From assembly GCA_963989245.1 (NCBI GenBank), contig OZ022340.1:38280982-38344981 (forward strand): a stretch of 64,000 nucleotides of DNA, in the 5' to 3' direction. Of this stretch, positions 10,420 to 22,400 are shown piece by piece. A program made the position numbers and the translations under genes. The notes under the pieces were generated by a model, which was not told the origin of the DNA, did no database searches, and saw only the letters and a list, made by a program, of their open reading frames with translations. This DNA is from Nansenia antarctica. Lineage: Eukaryota > Chordata > Actinopteri > Argentiniformes > Microstomatidae. Each line of letters begins with the position of its first letter. Position 1 is the first letter of the stretch.

Positions 10420-12191
10420 ATGGAAGCATATAGCTGACTTAATTCAAATGCTAATGCAATATGAGATTGCAATTGCATGTTCCACTTTTGCATGCAGTCT
10501 TTCAGACAATATTCAAATTCAAATGCAATTCTAATGATTTGCATTTTCATTTTCATGTACCCGATGTGCACATTCCCGGCCCTTTTCCACGGCCCTTTTT
10601 GGGTGATAGAAGGGGAGAAGTTTGACTGGCGGTCAATGGAAATTTCTGGTCTTTGCTACTTTAATCCGATAAAATAAGAAAACCGTAGTGCTTTTTAGAT
10701 ATTAGGAGCCCAAATCCGATGGCCAGTTAGGCAAACTATTATATAGTGTCGTTGCCGATCAATGATCGACGTCGTTATATAGAGAACATTAATGAAATGT
10801 AGGGTTGATTCATCAGAGCAGTCATACGTCATCACCCTGTCATCAGGGATTTGTCAATCTTTGATTTGATTTGCCGTGCAAGTCCCCAGATGAGAGTGTT
10901 ACATTAGTTTTCTTAAGTTATATGATATAACCCTAACCCATATCCTGTCATATAAAAGTACCTTATTGAATCTCCAGGTAATGTAGGCTATTTCTGACAT
11001 CCATCACTTTTGCTGTCATTAAGATACTTTATTTTTCTGTTTTGGTAGTCTGTCCAATGTGACACTTGCCCTCCTCCACCGGCCCTAGTTTTGGATCTAG
11101 CTTGCTGTTCATTATTTTCATGATAAATCGTAGCTAGCTAGCTATAACATCTTCATATACACCATACAGGCTACTGATTAACAGTAGGCACTGATTAACA
11201 GTAGGCAAATGCCAATTGAACAGATTTATTCACTATCCTATCTTAAGAAAACTAATGTAACACTCTCATCTGGGGATTTACACGGCAAATCAAAGATCGA
11301 CAAATCCCTGATGACAGGGAGATGACGTATGACTGCTCTGATGAATCAACCCCTATTTCATAAATGTTCTCTATATAACGACGTTGATCATTGATCGGCA
11401 ACGACACTATATAATAGTTTGCCTAACTGGCCATCGGATTTGGGCTCCTAATATCTAAAAAGCACTACGGTTTTCTTATTTTATCGGATTAAAGTAGCAA
11501 AGACCAGAAATTTCCATTGACCACCAGTCAAACTTCTCTCCTTCTATCACCCAAAAAGGGGCGTGGACATGACGGGAGAGCAAAGTACCCGGATGCGTTC
11601 GAATTGCATAGAGAGTTTGAATTTTGTCAGCTGTAAAGCGGATGTGTTTCCTAGAACATGTAAATGCAATTGCGTATCACCGAATTGCATAGAGAGTTTG
11701 AATTTTGTCAGCTGTAAAGCGGATGTGTTTCCTAGAACATGTAAATGCAATTGCGTATCACCGAATTGCATAGAGAGTTTGAATTTTGTCAGCTGTAAAG
11801 CGGATGTGTTTCCTAGAACATGTAAATGCAATTGCGTATCACATTATTGCATTACAATTTGAATATTGACTCAAATAACGCAGGCAAAAGTGGCAAATGA
11901 ATATGCTATTTTGGGATTGCAAAGTCATTTGCACATTAGAATGAACTTTTGAATTTTGTCAGCTACAAAGCAGCGCATGACTTTGGAAATTAAATGTCAA
12001 ATGGCTTTGCATTATAATTTTAATATTGACAGCGAATGTGCACATCGGGTACATGAAAATGAAAATGCAAATCATTAGAATTGCATTTGAATTTGAATAT
12101 TGTCTGAAAGAATGCATGCAAAAGTGGAACATACAATTGCAATCTCATATTGCATATTAGCATTTGAATTAAGTCAGCTATATGCTTCCAT
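10420..12191. mobile_element. Large fold-back (palindromic) element, 1.77 kb
   Basis: The left arm 10420-10918 begins ATGGAAGCATATAGCTGACT and is matched in reverse by a right arm that ends AGCTATATGCTTCCAT at 12191. The inner arm ends are TTAGTTTTCTTAA (about 10905-10917) and TTAAGAAAACTAA (11242-11254), leaving a loop of about 323 bp. The right arm has about 460 bp extra (roughly 11569-12028), including a perfect 81-bp triplication. Both outer ends lie in GT tracts, consistent with but not proving a GTGTGTGT duplication. No coding sequence was seen, and the superfamily is unknown. Confidence 0.82.
11600..11842. repeat. 81-bp unit repeated three times
   Basis: Three essentially identical copies start at 11600, 11681 and 11762 (each begins CGAATTGCATAGAGAGTTTG). 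Because 81 is a multiple of three, a repeat-coded peptide frame stays open on each strand; this is not evidence for a gene. Diverged relatives of parts of the unit (GAATTTTGTCAGCT) continue to about 11965. Confidence 0.95.
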
Positions 12192-12835
12192 GTGTGTGTG
12201 TGGTGTGTGTGTGTGTGTGTGTGTGGTGTGTGTGTGGGCCGACATTCAGATGTCCTTGTTTGCATCCTGCTTTTTAATGCTTAGCCTACATTCAGCACAT
12301 GTCTCTGCTCTAGGAAAGACAAAGAGTGGCTGCTGTCAAAGAGATGATCGATCATTTACACATTTAATAGACCGGTAGCTGAATCAGTGCAAACAACCCA
12401 GAGAAAGGGAGGAGATGCTAATTGTAAAACATTTAAATGAAACTGTTTAATTTAAAGGTGATACTGCATAGCGTCATGTCTCTGCACTGGGTGACACCAG
12501 CTACAATCCAAAACGTTGAAATAATAGATGACTGCAGATATAGGCAAGTTTATTTTATTTATTATGTTATACAATATACTGTATCACACCTAGTTGCTAT
12601 GGTGTGGTTTCCTGGAATCAGTCAAATGACCCCTCATGGCTGTTCTAGTGTTTAAGCCCCACATTAGTGTGGGCTTATTATTAACTGGCGACCTCATGTG
12701 ATTTAGAAATAACCCCCCCCCCCCCCACTCTGTCTGTGTTTTGTGTGGTGCATTCGCACGGGATAACCAAAGTCTGTATTTTACTTGAATTTCCTGACAT
12801 TATCCCCGGATATGATGTCAAGGCTCTGTGTAACA
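12192..12835. other. GT tract and unassigned spacer
   Basis: A (GT)n tract with GGTG interruptions ends at about 12236. The rest shows no gene. A poly-C run lies at 12714-12726. Confidence 0.5.
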
Positions 12836-12927
12836 TCCGCTAAACTATCCAGCATTATATATACAATAGCTAAACTATCCAGTATTACTATATATAAAAT
12901 AATTAAACTATCCAGCATTATATATAC
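12836..12927. repeat. 31-32-bp minisatellite, left part
   Basis: The unit contains AGCTAAACTATCCAGCATTA followed by TATATACAAT. The array resumes at 14576-14685 on the far side of the hAT, so the two parts were once one array. Confidence 0.85.
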
Positions 12928-14575
12928 CAGGGGTATTCAATTACAAATTCAGTTGGGCCAGATTTGAAAACCAAGAAATTTAGCTGGGCCAGACATTTTC
13001 AGCGGCCAGTAGCCTAGGCACCAGGTAATGACACATTTCAAACCAACACAAATGAATGTAGGCCTAATGAAATACAAGCAGTTTATTTATAGTTTTCCTT
13101 TTAAATTAGGTAACATCTGACACAGGCACGTCAAAAAGACTTGACTGAACACAATAAAAGAGCTGTAACTGAACAGAACCTAATAGCAATACTTTTTTCA
13201 CTTTTTAGGTAAAACAACAACATTTTGGTCTCAACTGACCCATGCACATCTTAAAGTGCATAAAAAAGTGTACAGTAGTATACCAATAAAAAAATGTCCT
13301 TTTGTAAAATAAAAATGTTGGTCATAGCTGACCCAGGCACAACGTGCTTTTAACTGAATGAAAATACACCTTGAGTGCACAATTAAACAAGTTACAGTTA
13401 CAGTTACAGTTAAACAATAAACTTGAATCTAATCTAATCTAATCTTACCCTGCTGACTTTCTTAGTGTGAGAAGTGACATGTTTTATTCTGAACAAGAGC
13501 AGTGACATTTGGCTCATAAGATGTCAATGCAATCCGAAGGCATTGGTGAAGAGTACTGTCAGTCAGGGAACAACGAGAGCTGCTTTTTATTGTGTTCATG
13601 TGTGAAAAGCTTGATTCACAGGTGTACGTTGATCCAAACATACTGAGCACATGGATTGCTACTTTCTTAACGTTAGGGAACTGGTGCACGTTGACATCAT
13701 TCCAAAACTTTGCAGGTCCATTAGTGCGAAGCTCCTGTGCCATGGTTACGGATGACTGCACGTCAACAAGTTCGAGTATGAATTTCCCCTCGTCGATAAG
13801 TCGCCTTCTATTGCAGCAGTGAACGGGTCTCTGGCATAGCCCATCACCTCTGCGGGCAGAGCAAGTCCATCCAGTCGACCAGCAAAGTTCTCTTTCAACC
13901 TCGCAATGAAAACAGTCATCACATCTGTGATTTGTGCCGGGGATGAGACGCATTTGCGGAGCGTCGGAAAATGCAGCATTCTGCCGGTGCAGAAGTCGGC
14001 CGCGAAAAGGTCCAGTTTGACTTGGAACGCGCGTCTGTTCCACAAGATAAATCACAGTTTTGTCTCTGCCTTGTAGCCCCACATTTAGGTCATTCAGGTT
14101 TGAATATGTCGCTCAGAAAGCAGACATCAGCCATGAAGTTGTCGTCCAGTATTCGATTCAAGTGTGTTTCTGCCTTCGTTTGCTTACTGCTGCGGAGGAA
14201 AGTTGTAATCTCCTCTCTGAAATCACAGAAACGCTCCAGTGCCTTGCCTTTGGACAGCCACCTGACGTCGTTATGCAAAAGCAGCTTGTGGTGCTCAGCA
14301 GACATTTCTGACAGCAACTTGCGGAATAAGCGATGTTGGAGGCTCGAAGTGGAGCGAATAAAATTAATTGTAGCCATTATCCATTGTTGTTTTAAGCTCC
14401 CCGCTTAGTTTGTTTAGAGTGTTATATTCACGTTCTGTAGGCTACTATTGTAGACATTTCTGCATGAATTTCTGAACATTCGCCAAATACGTTTTTCTCT
14501 GCTTTTATGGCTGGGCCAATCGGGGGTCGCGTCTGGGCCGCATGCGGCCCCCAGGCCGCTAATGGAATAGGCCTG
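12928..14575 (-). mobile_element. Decayed hAT element D in a minisatellite, 8-bp TSD
   Basis: The ends are CAGGGGTATTCAATTA at 12928 and TAATGGAATAGGCCTG ending at 14575. The identical 8-bp ATATATAC lies at 12920-12927 and 14576-14583. The minus strand carries the second half of a hAT transposase in three frames. The N-terminal half is absent, so this is an internally deleted copy. Confidence 0.9.
13462..14377 (-). pseudogene. hAT transposase C-terminal half, frameshifted
   Basis: Minus-strand frames in order are 14377-14090 (MATINFIRSTSSLQHRLFRK, VRWLSKGKALERF), 14045-13746 (DLFAADFCTGRMLHFPTL) and 13740-13462. The last contains the hAT dimerisation region, FPNVKKVAIHVLSMFGSTYT then CESSFSHMNTIKS. 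The ordering and motifs match the GTF2IRD2/ZBED-like branch of hAT transposases. At least two frameshifts separate the segments and no complete protein is possible. Confidence 0.85.
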
Positions 14576-14685
14576 ATATATACAATAGCTAAACTATCCA
14601 GCATTACTATATATAAAATAGTTAAACTATCCAGCATTATATATACAATAGCTAAACTATCCAGCATTACTATATATAAAATAGT
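14576..14685. repeat. 31-32-bp minisatellite, right part
   Basis: Continuation of the array at 12836-12927, with alternating TATATACAATAGCTAAAC and ACTATATATAAAATAGTTAA variants. Confidence 0.85.
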
Positions 14686-14829
14686 TGGAATTAAAAGCTC
14701 CACCTTGAACGCACGTTAAGTCAAATTCTGTGTGAATAGGGCTTTAGTCATCGTCAAGTTAATGTAGGTCTCGGGGGTCCCCAAAACATGTCTCTGACTT
14801 TTGTTTTTTGCTGAAAATACCTCTCAGAT

Positions 14830-14925
14830 TTAAGTAAGTAAGTAGTTAAGTAAAGCTTTATTTATATAGCGCCTTTCATACATGAATTGCAACTCAAAGC
14901 GCTTTTTAAAAGCTTTTAAAGCTAA
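14830..14925 (+). repeat. Dispersed teleost repeat tail
   Basis: Contains AAAGCTTTATTTATATAGCG and CAACTCAAAGCGCTTTTTAA. Related tails occur at 35885-35960 and 59200-59255. Such ends are common in fish interspersed repeats; no complete element is visible here. Confidence 0.6.
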
Positions 14926-14964
14926 AGACAATCTAGCTTGCCTCTGTTTTCTTAACGAGCTGTT

Positions 14965-15340
14965 TCAAGGGTCTGGAAATCATCAGCAGTTTTCTGTGGA
15001 TTCGCTGTGTGGCAGCACGGCAAAACAACACATGGTTCCCGGGTGAATAGAATGAAAAACCAAATGTCCCAGTGTTCCCCAGAAAATAAGGAATCCAAAA
15101 CCATTTGAATGGAAACAATCGGACCTTGCCTTCGAAAATTACATTCGGATACAGGCAGGTCCAGAAACCATCAGCGGTTTTCTATGGACTTGCTGTGTGG
15201 CAGCGCGGCAAAAAAAACTAATGGTTCCCAGGGGAAAATAATTAAAACCCAAACATCCCTACAAAACAAAACAAGGAATCCAAAACCATTTGAATGGAAA
15301 CGATTGAATGTAGCAGACGGATGAACAGGATGGGGGAAAT
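14965..15340. repeat. Diverged tandem duplication, about 180 bp
   Basis: Two copies share the words CGCTGTGTGGCAGC (first copy) or TTGCTGTGTGGCAGC (second), ATGGTTCCC, and AAGGAATCCAAAACCATTTG. They are spaced about 180 bp apart. No coding function is apparent. Confidence 0.75.
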
Positions 15341-16786
15341 GTTCAACACAGCCGATGTAATACCGCTGCTCTAGGGTCATTGACGGATAAGACTTTTGAA
15401 CAGGCCAATTTTAAAATACTAAAAATAAGGATATATTTGGCCATTGTTCAAACATTTGGAATGTAGTGTACATATACATTTATGCAAAAACTCAAAATTA
15501 AGAGATTTTAGTGTTTTTAAAGTTGAATTAATAGGACACAGCCTTAAAAAAAGTCATTTGGGGCGACCGTAATTTATCTAAAAATTAATATATTTCCTCA
15601 ACATTACTAATATTTTAACAAGTATCAGTAATTAAATAAACAGTTTAAGAAAGACAGGCTTGTGTGCCCTTTCATTTTTTGTGAACCACGATTTGACAAG
15701 TTTATTATATAATGGCAGTGTCTCCCTTGTAATGCAGTTACAATACCAATTTTCGCTCTAAAACCCATAAAACTGATTTAAAATGTGTACAGATAATATC
15801 CACTTAAGCATGGTATACAGTTGATTAATATTTGAGCCAAAACTGATGGATATTTTATTTTGAATTTAGTACAGTTATTGCCAATCGTTGGTTACCCCAC
15901 ATGACAGATGGTCGCCCCAAATGATGAGAAAACTGCAGGCAGTTAAAAGTCTATTTGAAATGTACACAATACAGTTCAGACGAAAGAAAACTGAACAAAG
16001 TTTTTATTACAATCTTTTCAAGTGGTCAAGTCAAAAATATTCTTCAATTCATTCAAATATCACAGAACTAAAAAGTTTTAAAACGTGAAACGCATGGTAT
16101 GTTACAAGCTTCGTCAGGAACATTCAAATATCACAAATGTTAAAAACATTAAACATTTAAAAAGTTAAAGTGCAATGGACATTACATGCTTCAGGAACTT
16201 CTTCAAGAACAAACATTTCACAAATGTCCATTTTCATGTCCTTGTCATCTCATCTTTGGTTTTGTCAATCTATGAGAGAGAGAAGGAGGGTTAAGTAGCA
16301 TCACTTTTGTGGACCCTGGTAGTCACATTGAACAGGGATTAACAATTTCAGTCAATAAAAAGTAAACAGTTGTATGTATGGAATAAAAATGAAACACCAA
16401 CACTGTTCTATAGAGTCAATAAACAATAAACACCAACATAGTTGCATGGATGAAATCAACGCTAAACAACTACAACACAGTTGTATCAGTTCCCCATATT
16501 ATGACCTACAACACAGGCTGGTTGGAGCAGTGGATCATTTGTTACATTAAAACAATGTTTAGGAACATCAGCATTTAACAAACTAGGCTATTTCCATTTC
16601 ATTGTTACTGTAATTTCATTGTCTTTGCTATTGTCATTTCATTCTCATTTGTCACTTCCATTTTCTTTTCGTTCCTTTATTTCCCCATTGTATTGCCATT
16701 TCATTTTCCTTACTCATTGCATTGTGACCAATGACCATCTAATCATTGTGACCAGACTCATGGTAAACTGCAGGCATTTCTTTAAC
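15341..16786. other. AT-rich region with repeated motif and a possible 3' exon
   Basis: No long ORF. It holds one monomer-like copy of the 44-bp satellite found at 29590 (GATGTAATACCGCTGCTCTA at 15353). The GGTCGCCCCA-type motif occurs three times (15555-15568 inverted, 15890-15905, 15910-15926). On the minus strand, a good splice acceptor (CCTTCTCTCTCTCATAG) ends at 16270, followed by a short frame to a TGA at 16246. If spliced to 25529 it adds eight codons. From 16600 the sequence is a loose TTTCATTG-rich repeat. Confidence 0.4.
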
Positions 16787-16843
16787 ACCAGGGCATACCT
16801 GTCAACATTGGGATTTGAAAATAAGGGATATCCCTCCCCACCG

Positions 16844-16918
16844 TCCACAAACCATACCCCTTACATTTAGACAAGGGTACACACAGTCAATCCTAACATC
16901 ACCACTAGACAACCATAG
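16844..16918. repeat. Approximately 60-bp tandem unit, left of BEL
   Basis: The unit includes CCCCTTACATTTAGACAAGG, CAGTCAATCCTAACATCACC and ACTAGACAACCATAG. The array continues at 23773-23880, so the BEL element inserted into it. Confidence 0.8.
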
Positions 16919-18112
16919 TGTAACCAGGGAGTAGCTAAAGGACTGTAGAATTTAGGAAGGGCTGGTTATCTAACTAACTCGGAGCTAAATTGGCAGTGTA
17001 GGAGGATACAGGCAGGGGGCGCCAGCAACCCTTTAGACTAGCAGTACTAGCATTAGCATTAGCATTAGAATTAGCATTAGCTAACAGACAACTAAACACA
17101 CAGTAATGTAGCAAAGATGAACAAACACATTTATTTAGACAAATGATATATACATCCCCGTATATACTCCCTCCCAGCCGGCCACACACACACTCAATCA
17201 CTCACTCACACGCAGGGCCTGGCCTGGAAAAGGCTTAGAGTCCCGGACTGAAAGGAGCGCGTTGTGGCCTGGTTGGAGCTCGCATGTGCTTCGAGGAAGG
17301 CAGCAGACAAAGGGGGGGGGGGTGACGTAGCAACTCGAAGGGAAAGGGGCTTCTTCGTAGTCCACGACGAGGTGTGAATGGCTCAGGTCCGGTGGTCCAC
17401 GGTCGGTCGCAACCCACCTCGTGAAGGCGACGGCTTTGTCCAGCTTGGGTCTCGCTTGGTCCAACGTTAGCAGCCGGCGGCTGGCAAGGCTGGCTAACGG
17501 GGACACAGCTAAACTGGGCTAGCGCTGCCAACTCAACGAACTCCGAACTCCCGCGGTGCTGCGGGTAGCCCGTGATTCACTACTAACAGTCAATGCCAAA
17601 GGCAGGTCTCCTCCGACACTCAGAGTCTCCCGTTCTCCTTGTGGACTGTTGAGAGATGTTGAATTGCTGCTGTAAGGTTTGCCCTCTGTCACAGTGGTAA
17701 ACTCAATAATCACTCTTCAGGTCTTCAGCTTCAGCACGGTGTGCGTTTTACTGACTCCGCCATCTTAGATCGACTTCTAGTTTTCTCTGCTTCTTCTCAC
17801 TCTCGTTACTCTCATCACTCTGACGCACAGACCACTTCCGTCGCTATATATACACCAACCGAACATACATCCGGTCACGTACGCCAATCATACATCCGGT
17901 CACGTACGCCACTCAAAACCACGCCCACTAAACTGGCGCTTACACAATACTAAACAAATCTAAGACAGAACTTATACAATTACAATAACAATACATACAC
18001 CTTCATGAGAAACGTACATGAATAGTATGGAAAATAATAAAGGAAATAACAGGGGCAAAATAGGGCTGATTTGGGGAAACTAACTGGCTCTAAATTGTGG
18101 GCCTTCATAACA
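16919..18112 (-). repeat. BEL 3' LTR
   Basis: 1194 bp, TGTAACCAGGGAG at the left edge and CTTCATAACA at the right edge in plus orientation. Compared with the other LTR: T versus C at 16991, T versus A in GTTG(T/A)GGCC near 17265, one extra G in the poly-G run near 17310, and one A fewer near 17987. Confidence 0.95.
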
Positions 18113-18135
18113 GCCGCCCCATGAAACCCTCGGTT
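18113..18135 (-). promoter_or_regulatory. BEL polypurine tract region
   Basis: Read on the minus strand, the internal sequence next to the 3' LTR is GGTTTCATGGGGCGGC. The G-rich end is where a plus-strand primer is expected. The ORF stops at 18140, only 27 bp from the LTR. Confidence 0.5.
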
Positions 18136-18139
18136 TCAT

Positions 18140-19493
18140 TTAACTATGGAAGGCACACTGGCTAGGCTGCTCTAGCAGCGTGAGGTATGAGGTGATAGTG
18201 TCTAGGCTAGTGGAGGTCTGAGGGCCAGGGGGCATCCCATATCCCCACTCCCTTCGAGTGGGGGGTGTAGGTTGGTAAGGGTCATAAAACTCATCCACAG
18301 CAGGTGGATAGTCATCTGGGTACATGGACCCTTGGGACCTCTCCGGATACTTCAATGGCTCTTCCTGCCAGGCATGGGATGGTGGGTACCTGTCAACCTG
18401 TCCAAAGACCTCTTCATAATGGTTTCTCCTTGAACCTCTGGGTTCAGAACGACTTGCATGGCTGTGTTTCTCCAATTGCTCCTCTGCATCTCTGGGTCTC
18501 TCTCTGTAGAGACCCTGTGTAGTTTCTGGGGAGTAGAGTTTCGGTGATCGCCTGGGTTGGCTTTCATAATGTCTCTCCTCTTGTACTTGGCTGAAGTTTC
18601 TTTCGTATTGGTTTCTAGTAGATTCCAGGTGGCCCTTGCTCATGTGACTGTAGTCTTTGGAGACAACTGTTGGTCCTTGGCTTTTGTGCTCAACCTTCTC
18701 TGATTGGTTGGCTTGGAACTCTTTCAGAAGATGACACAGCTTGTCCTTCAGGAAGTTGGCCTCTTCCACATTCTCAATGTGTATGTTGCTCAACACATCC
18801 AAAACATTGCCTGTGTCTGGAGTCTGTGTCCGTGTCATCTCAGCTCTGGAGCTTGTCCCCTGGTAGACACCCGGTGGCTTGGCAAAGGATTCCTGCCGTG
18901 GTCTATTAGAGTCATCAACACGTATTATTTTAACCACATCCATCTCCTGGTCTGTGGCATCAGAGAACCGGCTCTTCTTCTTCCTCTCAGGGTACTTGTT
19001 TATGTTTTCGCTAACATCGTCTTCGACGCCGTCCGGACTTGCCCCGCCTTCGGGCGATATAGCCTGACGTCTTAACCTTTTCTCTCCCGGTTTCTGCTTC
19101 TGTTTGCACCACTTTCCTTGGAAGTTCCTTCGCCTTTTCTTGCCGTGTTTGAACGGACTTTTACGGATGCGTGGTTTCGTGTCTTCGGCTACGGGGTCGT
19201 CCAACAACACCACAACTCCGCTGCTCTCCGTTGGCTCCGCCTCTAGCTCCGGCTCTGGCTCCTCCTCCTTCACCTTCAGTTGGGTGTAGGCCATGGCCAC
19301 AGGTGCAGGCAGAGCTAGCTCCAACTCAGCGGTCAGCGGAGTATCGTCCGGCTCTGGCACCGCCGGCGTCTTCCTCCTTTGAGCTGACCTCTTCCTCACC
19401 GACAAGCTAGTAGATCTTTTCCTCCTCGGTTTAGACAAAGGGCTGGTAGATCTTCTCCTGCCGGGTTTCGAGACAGGGCTGGTAGATGTTCTC
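18140..19493 (-). other. Foreign insert replacing RT, RNase H and integrase
   Basis: About 450 codons in frame with gag-protease. It begins with three copies of a Ser-Thr-Ser-Pro-x-Ser-Lys-Pro motif separated by Arg/Lys clusters. An acidic block (KVKEEEPEPELEAEP), a basic block (KSPFKHGKKRRR), a leucine-containing helix (EEANFLKDKLCHLLKEF) and a Tyr/Pro/Arg-rich tail follow. There is no YxDD box, no RNase H motif and no HHCC or DDE integrase motif in any frame. Composition suggests a nuclear RNA- or chromatin-associated protein; identity unknown. Confidence 0.7.
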
Positions 19494-22400
19494 TTCACGC
19501 CCTGGACTTCGATACGCACTGTCTTTGCTTTAAGGAGGTCTATGGCGTAGACGTCCTCCTTTGACCGTACGTAGAGCTTCTCATTCTTGTAGGGCGCAAC
19601 GTCTAGCGTCCCCAGCTTCTGGACGTTGTCTAGTAGCGCCGCATTCATGGAGTCCACACTGGTGTCAAGGCAGTTGATGGTCTGCACTTCTTCGGTTCGG
19701 ACATGGAGGGATGACGTAGCTCTCCCGTCCCTATCTCTCCACTCGGTAGCGCCTTGGAGGGCCCACCCAAGCGCAGTCTTAACAGCCATCGGGCAGCCTC
19801 GTGGTCCTCTCAGCGGAGGACGGAGCGACACGATCAGTGCAGCGTTGTCCGAGCCGATGAGAAGGGTTGGCTCCGCTCCTTCTATCGGATGTAGGTCTAC
19901 TCGCCGTAGGTGGGAATATCTTGCGCGTAATCTCTCCAGGGGGTAGTCGTAGCGGGAGAGCGCTAGCTGGTCTGCGGTGAAGACATTCTGAAGCCGATAT
20001 CTGTCCGACGGCCGCCCCGCCGGGGAGATAGAGAAGTTGATTCTCGCCCCGGTGACCTCTTTAAGGTCGCGACGTATCGTGCGCAGAGTCAGCTTCTCCT
20101 CAGTCCCTTGGAGCCCCAACTGGCGCACTGCCGCCTGGAGAAGGATGGTCCGTTCCGACCCGTCGTCTAGAACGGCGTACGTGTCGTACACAGCGTTGTT
20201 GTGGTGAAGTCGGACCTTCACCACCTTCAGTAGGACCTTGGAGCCGCTGCTCTGGGTTGGGTCTAGGTAGTAGACAGGTGTTTCCTCTTCCGGTGCGCTA
20301 CCGGACCTAGGGCTTCTGGTGCCCTCCGTGGACCTGGCGAGGGAGACCTCGTGTAGGATGTTGAGGTGGACATCCTCACAGCGGTTGCACTTTCTCCTCA
20401 AGGTGCAGTTCTTAGCCAGATGGTCGCGCCCACAGTTCCAGCACCTCTTGTTCTCCTCGAGCCACCTCTGCTTGGCCTCGGTACTCAGGTTGTTGAAGTC
20501 ACTGCACTCATTGAACCAGTGCTCGCTGGTGCAGTACGGACATGGCGGTGGACCTCTCCGTCCCTTTTGAGGGGGTTGAGAGGAATCCTTTCCCTCAGGT
20601 CGGGCTTTCCTCTCTCTCCGAGGCTCCTCCTCCGTGTGCAGCACTCCTACTGGGCGTCCTCTGTTCGAGCTCGGCCTGTCCCAGCGGTCTCCCTTCTCCC
20701 TCTCCTTCTTCGGCTCAGCGTAACCCATGGCGTCTACGTTGGTGTCATGCACTTCCTCCAGTAGGAACTCCGCGAAGGCAGCCATGCTCAGACCCAACTT
20801 CCCGGGGTTACGAACGCGCTGCTGTCGCCGGAACCTCTCCTGCCGGAAGCGTGGGATCTTGCGGAGCAGCCGCTCTACGTTGGAGGTGCTGTTGATCTCG
20901 CTGGCGCCAGCTGGGCCCTGCGTCTTCAGCATTCCAACCAAGGTGTGCACGCGGAGCGCGAAGTCATCCAGCGCCCGTTCATCCTTGATGGGGGCCTGCT
21001 GTTCGAGGGCTTGCAGTTCAGCAAGGGCGTGGTTCCAGGGACGACCGTAGCGGGCATCCAAGTCGGCGAGCGCTCTGGTGTAAGGTGTCGGTGCGGAGGC
21101 ATGGGCCAGAACCATGTTGTGGGCTCTGGGGTTCCTCACATGCTGAAGGAGAATCGCATATTTGTAGGACTCTGAGCAGGAGTCGTCCAAGAGCGTGTCT
21201 AGGCAGATGCGTAGTTCCACATACTGGCTCCTGTCCTCGTCCTTGAAGAAGGGGAACTTGGGTCCCTCCACCTGGGGAAACATCCTGTAGTGGATGATCG
21301 GGGCTGGAGTGACGGTCTGGGTGTCCGGCCTGCATGCATTTTGGTTCCCTGGAGGACCTAGGGGTGTGCTACGCTCTTGGGGAATGGCTCCCCTCCCGGG
21401 CAGCGACGCTGGCTCCCTCTGGGCCGCGTAGCGGTCGGGTCCCTGGTCCTCTTCCTTCCAGGTGGTCAGCTGGGCCTGTAGTTGGACAGTCATGGCGGGG
21501 GTCATGGAGCCATCGGCGGGGGGTTCAGGAGATGGCACTCGAGAGGGCCGTGCGGATGATGCTCTGGAGCTACGGGCCGACGGAGCTCTGCTGATGCACA
21601 CGTCGCGCATGGTCTGCATCACTTCCTCCATCTTCTCCGCGTGCAGTTGCTCTCTCGCCATCTGGAGGCGGTCGCGCTCCATCTGGAGGCGTTCACGTTC
21701 TAGCGCCTCCTGGCGCTGCCTCTCCGCCGCGCGTTCCGCCCCCTCCATCTGCCTCTCCGCCGCGCGTTCCGCCACCTCCATCTGGAGGCGCTCGCGCTCG
21801 AACTGGATGCGTTCCCTCTCTAACGCCTCCTGGCGCTGTCTCTCCGCCGCACGTTCCCTCTCTAACGCCTCCTGGCGCTGTCTCTCCGCCGCACGTTCCG
21901 CTCCTTCCATCTGGAGGCGTTCACGTTCTAGCGCCTCCTGGCGCTGCCTCTCCGCCGCGCGTTCCGCCCCCTCCATCTGGAGGCGTTCACGCTCGAACTG
22001 GAGGCGTTCCCGCTCTAACGCCATCTCGGCCTGTTGGCGCATACATTCTGACAGCGCGGCACTACTCCCTCTGGAGTGCATGCTATCCGCCCCAGAGGCA
22101 GAACTGCCCACGGAAACCCTGGACCGGGAGGAAGCCACTGAACGGCAGGAGCTAGGTCTCGAGCGCGCCGTACTGGGAGGCAGATCGTTAAGGCTGAGGC
22201 CCTCCCTCTTCCGCCCGCAGGCGCTGTCAGACCGGGCCTCTCCTTCCTGCTCTTCCGTTTCTACGGCAAAACCCTGCTGTTCTGCCATCTCATCCTCAGG
22301 CTGGTGCTCTTTGATGGCTGTCTCGGTGCTAGCCACCCGCGCGCCGGCGGACACCTCGGCCTCTCCGACCACTGTATCCCGTGGAGTGCGCTCCTCACTA

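Noticed and set aside
11547..11862. 27-residue repeat protein on both strands
   Set aside because: Consequence of an 81-bp non-coding triplication inside a fold-back arm.
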